Position numbers and translations under genes: made by a program. Shown here piece by piece: positions 17,550 to 26,900 of a stretch of 64,000 nucleotides of DNA (positions are counted from its first letter, which is position 1; each line of letters starts with the position of its first letter). The notes beneath the pieces were generated by a model. The model ran no database searches and was not told where the DNA came from. It saw only the letters and a list, made by a program, of their open reading frames with translations. Location of the stretch: contig NZ_JAGIBI010000003.1 in NCBI RefSeq assembly GCF_017744395.1, forward strand, positions 682,001 to 746,000, in the 5' to 3' direction. Source of the DNA: Herbaspirillum sp. (GTDB lineage: Bacteria; Pseudomonadota; Gammaproteobacteria; Burkholderiales; Burkholderiaceae_D).

Positions 17550-19961
17550 ATGTCGGTTGGTAAAAAATGGATGCCGTACGCGCTTGCGCTGGTCGCATCG
17601 CTTATCTTGACCTGGTGCATCCAGTCCCTGATTGTCATGCAAGGGATGGAGAGCTATCAGGAACGCCTGGACGAGCGGGCGATCCATCTGGCCAATATCC
17701 GGGGCAAGGCGATTGCGCAGGGGGCCATGATTACCGCCGGGACCAGTTCGGTCTTCCGTGATACCGCGCAAGGCGTCTTGTCCGAGGACAATCCCCAGAT
17801 CCTGGCCAGACTGGCCTATATCCGCGCCAGCATTGGCGCCGAGGAGATGCTTGTCATCGGCGCCGACGGCATCGTGAAGTCCTACCTCGTTCCGCCCGGC
17901 ATCCCCAGCATCGTCGGCAAGGATTTCAGCTGGCGTCCGTATTTCAGCGGCGCCATGGAGGGCAAGCTGACCGTATATGCCGCCTTGGGAACGAATTCCG
18001 GCAAGCGCGGTTTCTATGTATCCGCACCTATCCTGGCCGATTCCATAGAAAAACCGCCGGTCGGCGTTGTCGTGGCCAAGCTCGGTTTCGAAGAGATCGA
18101 CCACTTTCTCGATGTGATGAAACCGTTGCCCACAGCCTTGGTATCGCCGGAGGGCATCATCTTTGCCGTCAACATTCCCGAATGGCGTTTTAAAGTGCTG
18201 GGTGGGCAGGAGCAGCTGGAGGCGGCCAGGAATAGCCGGCGTGCCGGTATCAGCTATGAAAAGTCTTCGCCGGTGCTGCTTCCGGCGGAGAGTGACGGCC
18301 GCATAAAGTGGAACGGCAGCAAGCTTCAAGTATTGTCGGCGCCGATCGATTGGTCGGATCCATCCGGCGGCTGGAGACTGGTTGGTTTCGTCGACCCCGT
18401 CGCCATTTTCACCTGGCCCGAACGGGTGGCGACCGCCACTGTGCTGTTCCTGTTCATGACGCTGTTTTATGTCTGGCAACGCGCGCGCCAGCGCGCGTTG
18501 AGGAGGACCCGGCAGGTTGTCAACCTGCTCGACAATTCCGGTCAAGGTTTTCTTGCGTTCACCGGCGACCTGGTCGTTTTGCCGGATTTCAGCCGCGCCT
18601 GCCTGGCCATGCTGGGCGTATCCCCCGCCGGGCGCGAGGTGGCCGGGTTGCTGTTCGGTCCCGCTTCGCCGCAGGCGGAACTGATGCGCGAAACGATCGC
18701 ATCGGTGGCGGCCACCGAAGATCCGGATATCCGGGCCAGCATGCTGTCCCTGTTGCCCAGGGAGGTGCAGCGCGGCGATACGATACTGGCCGTGGAATAC
18801 CGTCTTGTCGGTCCGATGCGTTTCATGGTGATCCTGACCGACATGACCGAAGAGCGGCGTATCTCCGCGCGATTGGAGCTGGAGCAGCAACACCTGAGGA
18901 TGATCGTCGCGGCGGTCTCCGATAACCGCAACTTCTTTGAGGCGGTCGACACGTTTCGGGAATTCCTCAAGCGGCATGCGGCTTGTCCATTGGACGGCAA
19001 GGCGGTATCCAGCCAGGAAGTGCGCGAGCTATACCGTGACATCCACACATTCAAGGGAATCCTGGGGCAGTTTTGCTTCCCCAAGACACCCCAGCGGCTG
19101 CATGATGTCGAATCGACGCTGGCTGGCATGATGTCGTCGGGTAGCGCGGACCTGTCTTCCGCAAGCCTTGATGTTGAGGGGATCCGTGACGCATTCGAGT
19201 CCGACCTGGCGGTATTGGGCGGCGTGCTGGGCGAAGACTTCATGCAGCGCGGGCGTACGCTGGTCTTGAAAGAAGAGCAGGTGCGCGCGCTTGAAGCCTT
19301 GTCCCTGCGGCTGCTGCGCGGCGAGGCGATCGACACCGCCGCGGCTGAAGTGAGGAGCTTGCTGGCCGACATCATCCGCTTGCGCAAGGTGCGTCTCTCC
19401 GATTCCCTGATGAGCTACGACCGGCTGGTCCGGCAAGTCGCACAGCGCCTGGACAAGCAGGTGAAGCCGCTGGCCATCGATGGCGGCGATGATGCCTGGA
19501 TCGATCCGGAGGCCCACAAGCCTTTCCTGCAATCGTTGGTGCATGTTTTCCGCAACGCCGTGATCCACGGGCTGGAAATGCCGGAGGCACGCTGGGAGCA
19601 GGATAAGGATGAGGCGGGAACGATCGCTTGTACGATCCGTTCCGAAGGTGCGAGGATCGGTTTGACGATTGCCGATGACGGCGCCGGCATCGATGTGGCG
19701 CGGTTGCGGCGCAAGGCCCGGGAAAACGGGATCGCCAGCGTCGACAATCTGAGCGACGAGGAAGTCGCCGATCTCGTTTTCATGGACAGCATCAGTACGC
19801 AGGAAGATGTGACCGTGCTGGCCGGACGAGGCGTCGGATTGGCGGCCGTCCGCAGCGAGACGGAAAAGCTGGGCGGGCAGGTCACGGTGCGTTCGAGGGC
19901 GGGCTTGGGATGCGAGTTCCGGTTTGTCCTGCCTCTTTCCATTGACGGGGATGGAGCGTAG
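17550..19961 (+). CDS. Membrane sensor kinase: Cache, PAS-like, Hpt and HATPase domains (CheA-like)
   Basis: Sensor of 803 residues. Transmembrane segment 1 is at ~8-28 and segment 2 at ~292-310. Between them is a periplasmic Cache-like domain (GADGIVKSYL, FSWRPYFSGA, GFYVSAPI). A PAS-like region covers ~325-435. A histidine phosphotransfer domain follows with DIHTFKG, phosphoacceptor H499. The GHKL ATPase has an N-box FRNAVIHGLE (~666), DDGAGID (~710) and GRGVGLAAVR (~760). The CheA P2 and CheW-like P5 domains are missing, so it is not a chemotaxis-array kinase. The CheX-like and CheY-like genes that follow with gaps of 2 and 24 bases are its likely partners. ATG 17550 has GGAG 9 bases upstream and places the first hydrophobic helix at the N-terminus. 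Confidence 0.8.
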   Translation: MSVGKKWMPYALALVASLILTWCIQSLIVMQGMESYQERLDERAIHLANIRGKAIAQGAMITAGTSSVFRDTAQGVLSEDNPQILARLAYIRASIGAEEMLVIGADGIVKSYLVPPGIPSIVGKDFSWRPYFSGAMEGKLTVYAALGTNSGKRGFYVSAPILADSIEKPPVGVVVAKLGFEEIDHFLDVMKPLPTALVSPEGIIFAVNIPEWRFKVLGGQEQLEAARNSRRAGISYEKSSPVLLPAESDGRIKWNGSKLQVLSAPIDWSDPSGGWRLVGFVDPVAIFTWPERVATATVLFLFMTLFYVWQRARQRALRRTRQVVNLLDNSGQGFLAFTGDLVVLPDFSRACLAMLGVSPAGREVAGLLFGPASPQAELMRETIASVAATEDPDIRASMLSLLPREVQRGDTILAVEYRLVGPMRFMVILTDMTEERRISARLELEQQHLRMIVAAVSDNRNFFEAVDTFREFLKRHAACPLDGKAVSSQEVRELYRDIHTFKGILGQFCFPKTPQRLHDVESTLAGMMSSGSADLSSASLDVEGIRDAFESDLAVLGGVLGEDFMQRGRTLVLKEEQVRALEALSLRLLRGEAIDTAAAEVRSLLADIIRLRKVRLSDSLMSYDRLVRQVAQRLDKQVKPLAIDGGDDAWIDPEAHKPFLQSLVHVFRNAVIHGLEMPEARWEQDKDEAGTIACTIRSEGARIGLTIADDGAGIDVARLRRKARENGIASVDNLSDEEVADLVFMDSISTQEDVTVLAGRGVGLAAVRSETEKLGGQVTVRSRAGLGCEFRFVLPLSIDGDGA

Positions 19962-19963
19962 CC

Positions 19964-20488
19964 ATGGGTAATGTGTTGCCGCAAATCGAAAGCGTGATGG
20001 ACTCGGCGCTCACGCAGACATGCAGGTATTTCGCCTCCGAGTTTGCGATGCAGGCCGACTTGTTGCCGCCGCAAACGGGCAACGCCGAGTCGCTGACCTT
20101 TCGCGACATGACGGCAAGCATCGGCGTGGGCGGCGTGATCGACCTGTTCATCGCATTCAGTTTCCAGGATGGCCTGATCCAGGCGCTGTATGAACGCATG
20201 ACCGAGGGGATGAACATCCTTCCCGAAGAGGTCGAGCAGCTCAGGAAAGATGCCGCGGGCGAGATCGTCAATATCGTGGTGGGGCACTGTACCGCCGACT
20301 TCCAGCGGCTCGACGCGCGCCGGATCCCGATCACCCCGCCCGTGGTGCTGGAGCATGTGAAGACGATACCGCGCCTGCAAAACGCCATGTTCTACCAGCG
20401 CCGGATAGCCACGCCGTTCGGCACCATGGACGTCGACTTGATCGGACCGATGGCCTTGTTTACCGATGGCCTGGATTACGCAGATTGA
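19964..20488 (+). CDS. CheX-like phosphatase
   Basis: Protein of 174 residues with the CheC/CheX fold pattern. A central AGEIVNIVVGH segment (~97-107) carries the Glu-x-x-Asn dephosphorylation motif of these phosphatases. Flanking regions resemble CheX (IGVGGVIDLFIAFSF near 50-64 and a C-terminal strand MDVDLIGPMAL). It should speed loss of phosphate from the CheY-like protein encoded next, resetting the relay. The start lies two bases after the kinase stop, implying one transcript. Confidence 0.7.
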   Translation: MGNVLPQIESVMDSALTQTCRYFASEFAMQADLLPPQTGNAESLTFRDMTASIGVGGVIDLFIAFSFQDGLIQALYERMTEGMNILPEEVEQLRKDAAGEIVNIVVGHCTADFQRLDARRIPITPPVVLEHVKTIPRLQNAMFYQRRIATPFGTMDVDLIGPMALFTDGLDYAD

Positions 20489-20512
20489 TTTTATTTTAGG
20501 AAAGCAGCGGCT

Positions 20513-21010
20513 ATGGAAATAATGAAAATCATGGTGGTGGACGATTCGGCTATCACCGTACGCAAGCTCAGCATGATGCTGGAATCGCTGGGGCACCGCA
20601 TTATCGCGACGGCGGCAAACGGCAAGGAGGCGATCGAAGCCTATCGGAAATATCGTCCCGATGTCGTGACGATGGACATCACAATGCCCGAGATGGACGG
20701 CATCGAGGCCACCAGCGCCATCATCGGCGAATTCCCCGATGCGAAAATCGTGATGGTGACTTCGCACGGGCAGGAGAAGATGGTGCTCGATGCCCTCAAG
20801 GTGGGCGCCAAGGGCTACGTGATCAAGCCGTTCCAGGAGATCAAGGTGTACGAGGCGATCGAAAAGGCCTGCAAGCGGGTCGTGATCCAGGAAAAGCTCC
20901 TGGCGGAAATTGAGCAGCGCAAGATGCTGGCCTTGCAACGGGATGCCGCGGCCCTGGCGGCGCAGGCGGTGATTGATGCCGAGGCGGATGAGCGTTCTGC
21001 AGGCCAATGA
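20513..21010 (+). CDS. CheY-like response regulator with a helical tail
   Basis: Single-domain receiver (residues 1-~122) with every canonical residue: D10 and D11, phosphoacceptor D55 (VTMDITMPEMDG), T83 and K105 (VIKPF). Residues ~125-165 form an Ala/Glu-rich, probably coiled-coil tail with no output domain. It likely signals by protein-protein contact after phosphorylation by the upstream Hpt kinase and is reset by the CheX-like protein. The target is not encoded nearby. Confidence 0.8.
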   Translation: MEIMKIMVVDDSAITVRKLSMMLESLGHRIIATAANGKEAIEAYRKYRPDVVTMDITMPEMDGIEATSAIIGEFPDAKIVMVTSHGQEKMVLDALKVGAKGYVIKPFQEIKVYEAIEKACKRVVIQEKLLAEIEQRKMLALQRDAAALAAQAVIDAEADERSAGQ

Positions 21011-21037
21011 GCGCGTCCTGACGCGCTAACCGGTTTT
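21010..21037 (+). terminator. Weak terminator-like hairpin
   Basis: Stem AGCGCG/CGCGCT with loop TCCTGA directly at the stop of the CheY-like gene, followed after a few bases by GGTTTTTGC. It separates this operon from the convergent LysR gene. The stem is short. Confidence 0.35.
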
Positions 21038-21065
21038 TGCCTGCGGTCGGATTCCTACCGGGAAT

Positions 21066-21971
21066 TCACCGTGATCCGGTGCGACGGCATACTCTCCGCA
21101 TCACCTCGCGCAACCAGCGGTGCGCGGGGTCCAGTTCCAGCCGCGGATGCCACATCTGCGAAATGGTGATCTGCCCGGTGGCTACCGGCAATTCGAACAC
21201 GAAGGTATTGACCAGGCGTTCTGCGCTCAGGTAGGAGGCCGGGATCAGCGCCACCAGGTCCGAGTCGCGTGCGACCGCCAATGCGGCGGGAAAGCTTGGC
21301 ACCATGGCCAGTACATCGCGTTTCAGGCCGACCGCGGCAAGCGCCTCGTCCACCGGCCCATCGGGCTGCCCGCGCCGGGAGGCGGCGACATGGCCGAACT
21401 GGATGTAGCGCTCCAGGCTCATCTTCCCCTTTGCCAGCGGATGGCCGCTGCGCACCACGCCGACGAAGCGGTCGCGATACAGGGCTTGTATGCGCACTTC
21501 CGGCCCCATGGCGTCGACCACGCCGATTTCCAGGTCGGCCGTTCCCTCTCTCAGATAAACCGGGCTTTTGTCGACCTTGGGCGCGAAGTACAGCCGCACC
21601 AGCGGCGCTTCGGCATGGACGGCGCCGATCAGGCGCGCGCCCAGGGCTTCCACGAAGCCATCATTGGCGCGGATGGTGAAGGTGCGCCGCAGCGTCGCCA
21701 GGTCCAGCGCCGGCGTGGCGGGGCGCAGCACCGAGCGCGCTTCGTGCACCACGTTGCGGGTGCGTTCGCGCAAGGCCACGGCGCCGGGGGTAAGCACCAT
21801 GCGGCGTCCGGCGCGCACCAGCAAGGGATCGCCCGCCTCGTCGCGCAGCCGGGCCAGCGTGCGGCTCATGGCCGAGGCGCTCAGCCCCAGGCGGCGCGCG
21901 GCCCCGGCCACGCTTTCTTCGGTCAGCAAGGCATCCAGGGCGATGAGCAGGTTGAGGTCGGGTTCGGACAT
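21066..21971 (-). CDS. LysR-family regulator divergent from an MFS pump
   Basis: LysR-type regulator of 301 residues from ATG 21971, which has GGATGGAG upstream; starts further out lack one. The helix-turn-helix is LNLLIALDALLTEESVAGAARRLGLSASAMSRTLARLRD in two visible helices (given here only as position ~5-43). The effector domain spans ~90-295. The SEPDLNLLIALDALL N-terminus is typical of the NodD/LinR-like subgroup. It lies divergent from a DHA2-type exporter with 119 bases between starts, the usual arrangement for a regulator of that pump. The inducer is unknown. Confidence 0.75.
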   Translation of the reverse strand: MSEPDLNLLIALDALLTEESVAGAARRLGLSASAMSRTLARLRDEAGDPLLVRAGRRMVLTPGAVALRERTRNVVHEARSVLRPATPALDLATLRRTFTIRANDGFVEALGARLIGAVHAEAPLVRLYFAPKVDKSPVYLREGTADLEIGVVDAMGPEVRIQALYRDRFVGVVRSGHPLAKGKMSLERYIQFGHVAASRRGQPDGPVDEALAAVGLKRDVLAMVPSFPAALAVARDSDLVALIPASYLSAERLVNTFVFELPVATGQITISQMWHPRLELDPAHRWLREVMRRVCRRTGSR

Positions 21972-22090
21972 GCGCTCCATCCTAGCAGATATGGCGTTTG
22001 GTGCAGGTATCAATTGCAATCGATGCGTCTTCTGCCATGGCTGCGGCCTCGCTATAGTCTATGCATCATTGTTCGACAGGATGACCGATC

Positions 22091-23548
22091 ATGGAATTGT
22101 TTTCAGACCAGCCGGGAGATGAAGGGCTGCCGGGGGCCGAGCGCCGCCTGGCGATGGCCGCGGTAATGATCGCCACCACGATGGCGGTGTTCGACGGCAC
22201 CATCGTCAATGTGGCCTTGCCGCAGATCACCCGCGAACTGGGGGCGCCGGTGGGCACCTCGATCTGGGTCGCCAACGGCTACCTGCTGGCCACGGCGGTG
22301 ACGCTGGCCATCTTCGCCTCCCTGTCCGGCCGGGTCGGTTTCCGGGCCTTGTTCAGCGCCGGGCTGGCGGTATTCACGCTGACTTCGCTGGGCTGCGCCT
22401 TGTCGCCGACGGTGGAGATGCTGATCGCCATGCGGGTGCTGCAGGGGCTGGGCGCGGCCGCCATGCTGAGCATCGCGCCGGCGATCCATCGCACGGTGTT
22501 TCCCAACCGCCTGCTGGGGCGCATCCTCGGCCTCAATGCGGTGCTCATCGCTACCGCCACGGCAGTGGGGCCGGCGCTGGGCGGCACCTTGCTGGCGGCC
22601 ATGGGCTGGCAATGGCTGTTCGCCATCAACGTGCCGCTGGGCCTGGCGGCGGTCTGGCTGTCATGGCGCGCCATTCCTGCGACCCGTGTGCCTACGCGCG
22701 AGCCCTTCGACCTCGCCGGCGCGGTGCTGTCGGCCATCGCCATGGGAGCCATGATCCTGGCGGCCGAGGCTTGCGCGCAGCTCGCCCATGGCGGGCAAGA
22801 GGGGCGGGGCCTGCTGGGCGCCGTCGGGCTCGGCCTGACCAGCATCGCCGCGGCACTGGCCTTCATGCGGGTGCAGCGGCGCGCACGGCAGCCCTTGCTG
22901 CCGCTGGACATCTTCGCTTCGCAGCGCTTCTCGCTGGCGGCCCTGACCTCGCTGGTCTCTTTCGTCGGGCAGGGCATCGCCTTCGTCGCGCTGCCTTTCC
23001 TGTTCCAGAACGCCTATGGCTACAGCGCCTTCGAGTCCGCCTTGCTGTTTACGCCCTGGCCGATCGGCATCGTGCTGGTGGCGCCGCATGCCGGGCGCCT
23101 GGCCGACCGCCATTCGCCGGCCTTGCTGTCGACCGCAGGCTTGGCCCTGTTCGCCGTCGGCCTGGCGTTGCTGGCCTTGCTGCCGGATCAGGCGCAAGCC
23201 TGGGATATCGCCTGGCGCGCGCTGGTATGCGGCATGGGATTCGGTTTCTTCCAGAGCCCCAACAACCGCGAAATGCTGGGCAACGTCTCGCGCGAGCGCA
23301 GCGGCAATGCCTCCGGCGTACTGGCCATCATGCGCACCTTCGGCCAGTGCCTGGGGACGGCCTTGCTGGGAATCGTGCTGTCGGTCTACGCGGCCGCGGC
23401 GATGTCGCAGGGGCATGCGCAGATGAATGCGGCAGAAGATGCCATGGCGATCCGGTTTGCCTTGTGGGTCGCTGTGGCGGCGACGGTGGTGGCCACCTTC
23501 GTCAGCTGCAGCCGGATTCGCGCCGCGCGCGAAGCGGTTCGCGGCTGA
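22091..23548 (+). CDS. MFS drug-efflux transporter, DHA2 (EmrB/QacA) type
   Basis: Transporter of 485 residues, about fourteen membrane helices. Features of the DHA2 group are TMAVFDGTIVNVALPQI in helix 1, WVANGYLLATAV in helix 2, RVLQGLGAAAMLSIAP in helix 4 and the motif-C-like AVGPALGGTLLAAMGWQWLF. Such proteins exchange protons for hydrophobic drugs or metabolites. The gene is alone on its strand and paired with the divergent LysR regulator. The ATG at 22091 has AGGA upstream. Confidence 0.8.
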   Translation: MELFSDQPGDEGLPGAERRLAMAAVMIATTMAVFDGTIVNVALPQITRELGAPVGTSIWVANGYLLATAVTLAIFASLSGRVGFRALFSAGLAVFTLTSLGCALSPTVEMLIAMRVLQGLGAAAMLSIAPAIHRTVFPNRLLGRILGLNAVLIATATAVGPALGGTLLAAMGWQWLFAINVPLGLAAVWLSWRAIPATRVPTREPFDLAGAVLSAIAMGAMILAAEACAQLAHGGQEGRGLLGAVGLGLTSIAAALAFMRVQRRARQPLLPLDIFASQRFSLAALTSLVSFVGQGIAFVALPFLFQNAYGYSAFESALLFTPWPIGIVLVAPHAGRLADRHSPALLSTAGLALFAVGLALLALLPDQAQAWDIAWRALVCGMGFGFFQSPNNREMLGNVSRERSGNASGVLAIMRTFGQCLGTALLGIVLSVYAAAAMSQGHAQMNAAEDAMAIRFALWVAVAATVVATFVSCSRIRAAREAVRG

Positions 23549-23638
23549 GCGGGCGGCGCAGTTGTCATATTGACGAAAAGGAATATGTCGTAAAATTTGG
23601 AGCCAGATAGATATGCCTGTTCCAATTTATTACTGACC

Positions 23639-23899
23639 ATGCCATCCACCGATCCCCTGGAAGCCGCCAAAAACGCCGTCGCCGCGCTGGACACGGAAGC
23701 GCTCGGTCGCTTTGCCGGCTGGTTTGGCGATTTTCATGCCAAGGCCTGGGATGCGCAGATGGAGCGCGATTTCAGCGACTCGGCCACGTTGCATCGCTTC
23801 ATCGGCGAGCGGCAGTTGCAGGAGTTGATACGGGCGGAGATGGCGAAACAGGAACAGGCGCAACCGGATAAGGGGGACGAGCCGGATCCGGCGCAATAA
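23639..23899 (+). CDS. Small antitoxin-like protein
   Basis: Acidic protein of 86 residues. The segment WFGDFHAKAWDAQMERDF (about 28-45) resembles the W..F....WD.QIE.D pattern of small antitoxins found with ParE/RelE toxins, but no toxin gene is adjacent. The C-terminal 20 residues are charged and Pro/Gln-rich. A TTGACG/TAAAAT pair with a short spacer at about 23569-23595 could be its promoter. It lies just upstream of the STAND gene on the same strand, so it may belong to that operon or be an orphan. Confidence 0.5.
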   Translation: MPSTDPLEAAKNAVAALDTEALGRFAGWFGDFHAKAWDAQMERDFSDSATLHRFIGERQLQELIRAEMAKQEQAQPDKGDEPDPAQ

Positions 23900-23967
23900 A
23901 AGAGACACAAGGAGGCGGGAACGGGACACCTGGAGGGGAGCGCCTGGAATCGAATGATGCCGGGCCG

Positions 23968-26900
23968 GTGGAAGCCACTGCCGGCCAGGGACTGCGTCTT
24001 GCCGATGAATCAGATAGCCTGCCGCAAGGCCGGCACGACAAGCCGGTTTTTCCGGCAATGGCAATGGACGATAACTTCGAGACTGCGAATCGGGAAATTC
24101 GCGTTTTTCTTTCATCGACGTTCCGCGACATGGATGCGGAACGCGACTACCTGCTGCAAACGGTGTTCCCCCGTTTCCGCCAGGACTGCGCCGGGCGCAA
24201 TGTCGGCTTCACCGAGATAGATCTGCGCTGGGGCGTGACCGAAGAGGCTAGCAAGAACGGTCGCACGGTGGAGATTTGCCTGTCCGAGATCGACCGCTGC
24301 CGCGAATACCCGCCGTTCTTCATCGGCTTCATGGGCGAGCGCTATGGCTGGATTCCGCAGGCCGCCGACCTTGCCGCCTATTGGGACTCCCATTCAGATT
24401 CACGCTATGCCCAACGGATTCGTTCCGGCCTGGAAGAGGGCATCAGCGTGACCGAACTGGAGATGCGGTTCGGCGTGCTCGACCACCTGCATTCGCCCAA
24501 TCCTACCCAGGCACATTTCTTCCTGCGCGATCCGGCGTTGACCGCGCATTATTACCGCGCAGCCGCCGACAGCTCCGCTACGGTCAGGGAGGCTGATTTC
24601 TACGATGACGGCCGCGGCCGTCTTGAGCGTTTCAAGCAGCAACTGCGCGACAGCGGCATGCTCGATCTCGACGGCTACCGCAGCGTGGAGGAATTCGGCG
24701 AGCGCATCTACACGATCCTGCTGGCGGGCCTGGAGGAGCGCTATCCGGCCGACCAGGTTCCCGATCCGGTCGCGCAACGCGCGCAGTCACACGCCCGCTT
24801 TGCCGCTTCGCGCCTGCAAGCCTATGTGCCGCTGGTCGACATGCGCGAGCAGGTGCGCACGGCCTTGGCCGCGCAGTTGGAGCCGGCGCGCATATCGCAG
24901 GGGCAGCGGCGCGAACTGCTGTACATCGCCGCGCCGTCCGGCTCGGGCAAGAGCGCCTTCATGGCCGACCTGGCGCGCTGGCTGCCGCAGGCGTTTCCGG
25001 GGGCGCTGGTGCATGCGCGCTTTTGCGGCGCCGATGGCGGGCGCGGTATCGGGTTGTGGCGCGACGACCTGCTGGACATCCTGCGCAAGCGCAATGGCGC
25101 ATCCGCCGCCGATGAGGGCAATGCGTTCGCCGATGCCACCGACGAGGAAAAATGGAAGGCCCTGGCCGGCGAGCTCGCCACGGCGCAGCGCGCATTGGCG
25201 GCGCCGATCCTGCTGCTGGTCGATGCCGTCGACCAGCTCGATGCCAGCGCCGAGGCGCTGCGGGCGCTGGCCGCGCAATACTGGCCGGCCGGGGTGGCCG
25301 TGGTCGTCAGCGGGTTGCAGGACTATGCTTCGGAGGCGGGCTACGCCGCGCATCAACTGGAACGGCTGGCGCCTTCCCAGCGCGCCAGGATGATCGACGC
25401 CTTCACCGCCAACTACCGCAAGGCGCTGGCGCCGGCGCAGGTCGACCTGCTGGCCAATCACCCGCGCACCGAGATTCCGCTTTACCTGAAGATGGTGCTG
25501 GAGGATATCCGCATCTATAGCCATCACGAGACCCTGATGGGCGACATCGCATCGCTGTTGTCCTTCGACGATGCCGACGCCCTGTTCGCGTACCAGTTGC
25601 GCAGCTGGGATGCGACCTACGGCGACGCGGCGCATCCGCGGCTGGCATCCGAACTGGCGATGTGGCTGGCATTGGCGCGGGAAGGGCTGGACGAAACCGA
25701 ATTGGCCGACCTGCTGGCAGCGCCCACCGATCCGGTGTCCGCGGAAAGCGGGCAACCACGTTTGCCGACGGCTTTCCTGAGCCCGGTGCTGGCGGTGCTG
25801 CGGCCTTACCTGCTGCGCAACGAGGGCCGCGAAAGCCTGATGCATCTGGCCTTGTCGCGCGGCGCGCAGCCGTCGGGCGAGGATATGGCCGCCGCCCGCC
25901 GGAAACTTGCCGCCTATTTTTGCCAGCCGACGGCGCGCGCTTTCGCGGAGCGGCTGCATCAGCATGTGGCGCTGGCGCAGGCGATGCCGTCCGAACGCGC
26001 TTGCCGGGACGAACTGGCGGAGGTGGCGGGCCAGTTGGAATCGGCATTGCTGCTGCGCGACAAGGATGCCCCTCTGATGATGGCGGCATTGCAGATCCTG
26101 CGCTCGGCATCGCCGCCGATCGATGCGGCGACGCCGGTCATCGGCCAGGATTGGGCGCGCCGGTTGGCGGACATGTGCGCCGCTGTGGAGCCGAAGGCGG
26201 CCGGCATGCTCATCGATAGTGCCGGCGCCCTGGCCGTGCGATTGCACCATTGGGCCTACTATGCCGACCAGTTGCCGTTGTCGGAAGCCATCGTGGCGCT
26301 GAGGCGGCAGTACGGTCTCGAGAGCGAAGACGCTTATTTTTCCGGACTGTTCAATCTGGTCCAGGTGTATGACGGGCTGGGCCGGAATGCCGACGCGCTG
26401 AGATTGCTGACTGAAGGCATCAACAAATTGAGCGCCCGCTTCGCGGGGGTGACGTCTCGTGTGCCGCTGGAATTGGAAGTGGCGATGTTCAGCTTCATGA
26501 ATGCCACCGGCAAGCAATTCCAGAAGCTGGGCGATATGGCGCAGGCCCAGGCGGCATTGTACCGGGCGCTTGAATTCGGCCGGGCTTGTTTCCCTCCTGG
26601 CAGCCGGGTGATCGGGGATGCCTTGAACGACCTCGGGGTCTGCTATCTCGACGCAGGCCGACTCGACGACGCCAGGAAATGTTTCGAAGAAACGTTGGCG
26701 CTTGACGAGGCGACATCGCATGTCGATGCCGGCGGGAAAATCGCCATCTTGAGCAACATGGGGCAGATCTATGCTGACCAGAGAATGTTCCAGCAGGCGG
26801 AGCAATACCTGCAGCGCGCGCTGCAAATCGCCCGTCAGGGTTTGCCCGCCGGACATCCGCTGACGGTCAATGCGCTCAACGGCCTGGGCGTGGCATACCT

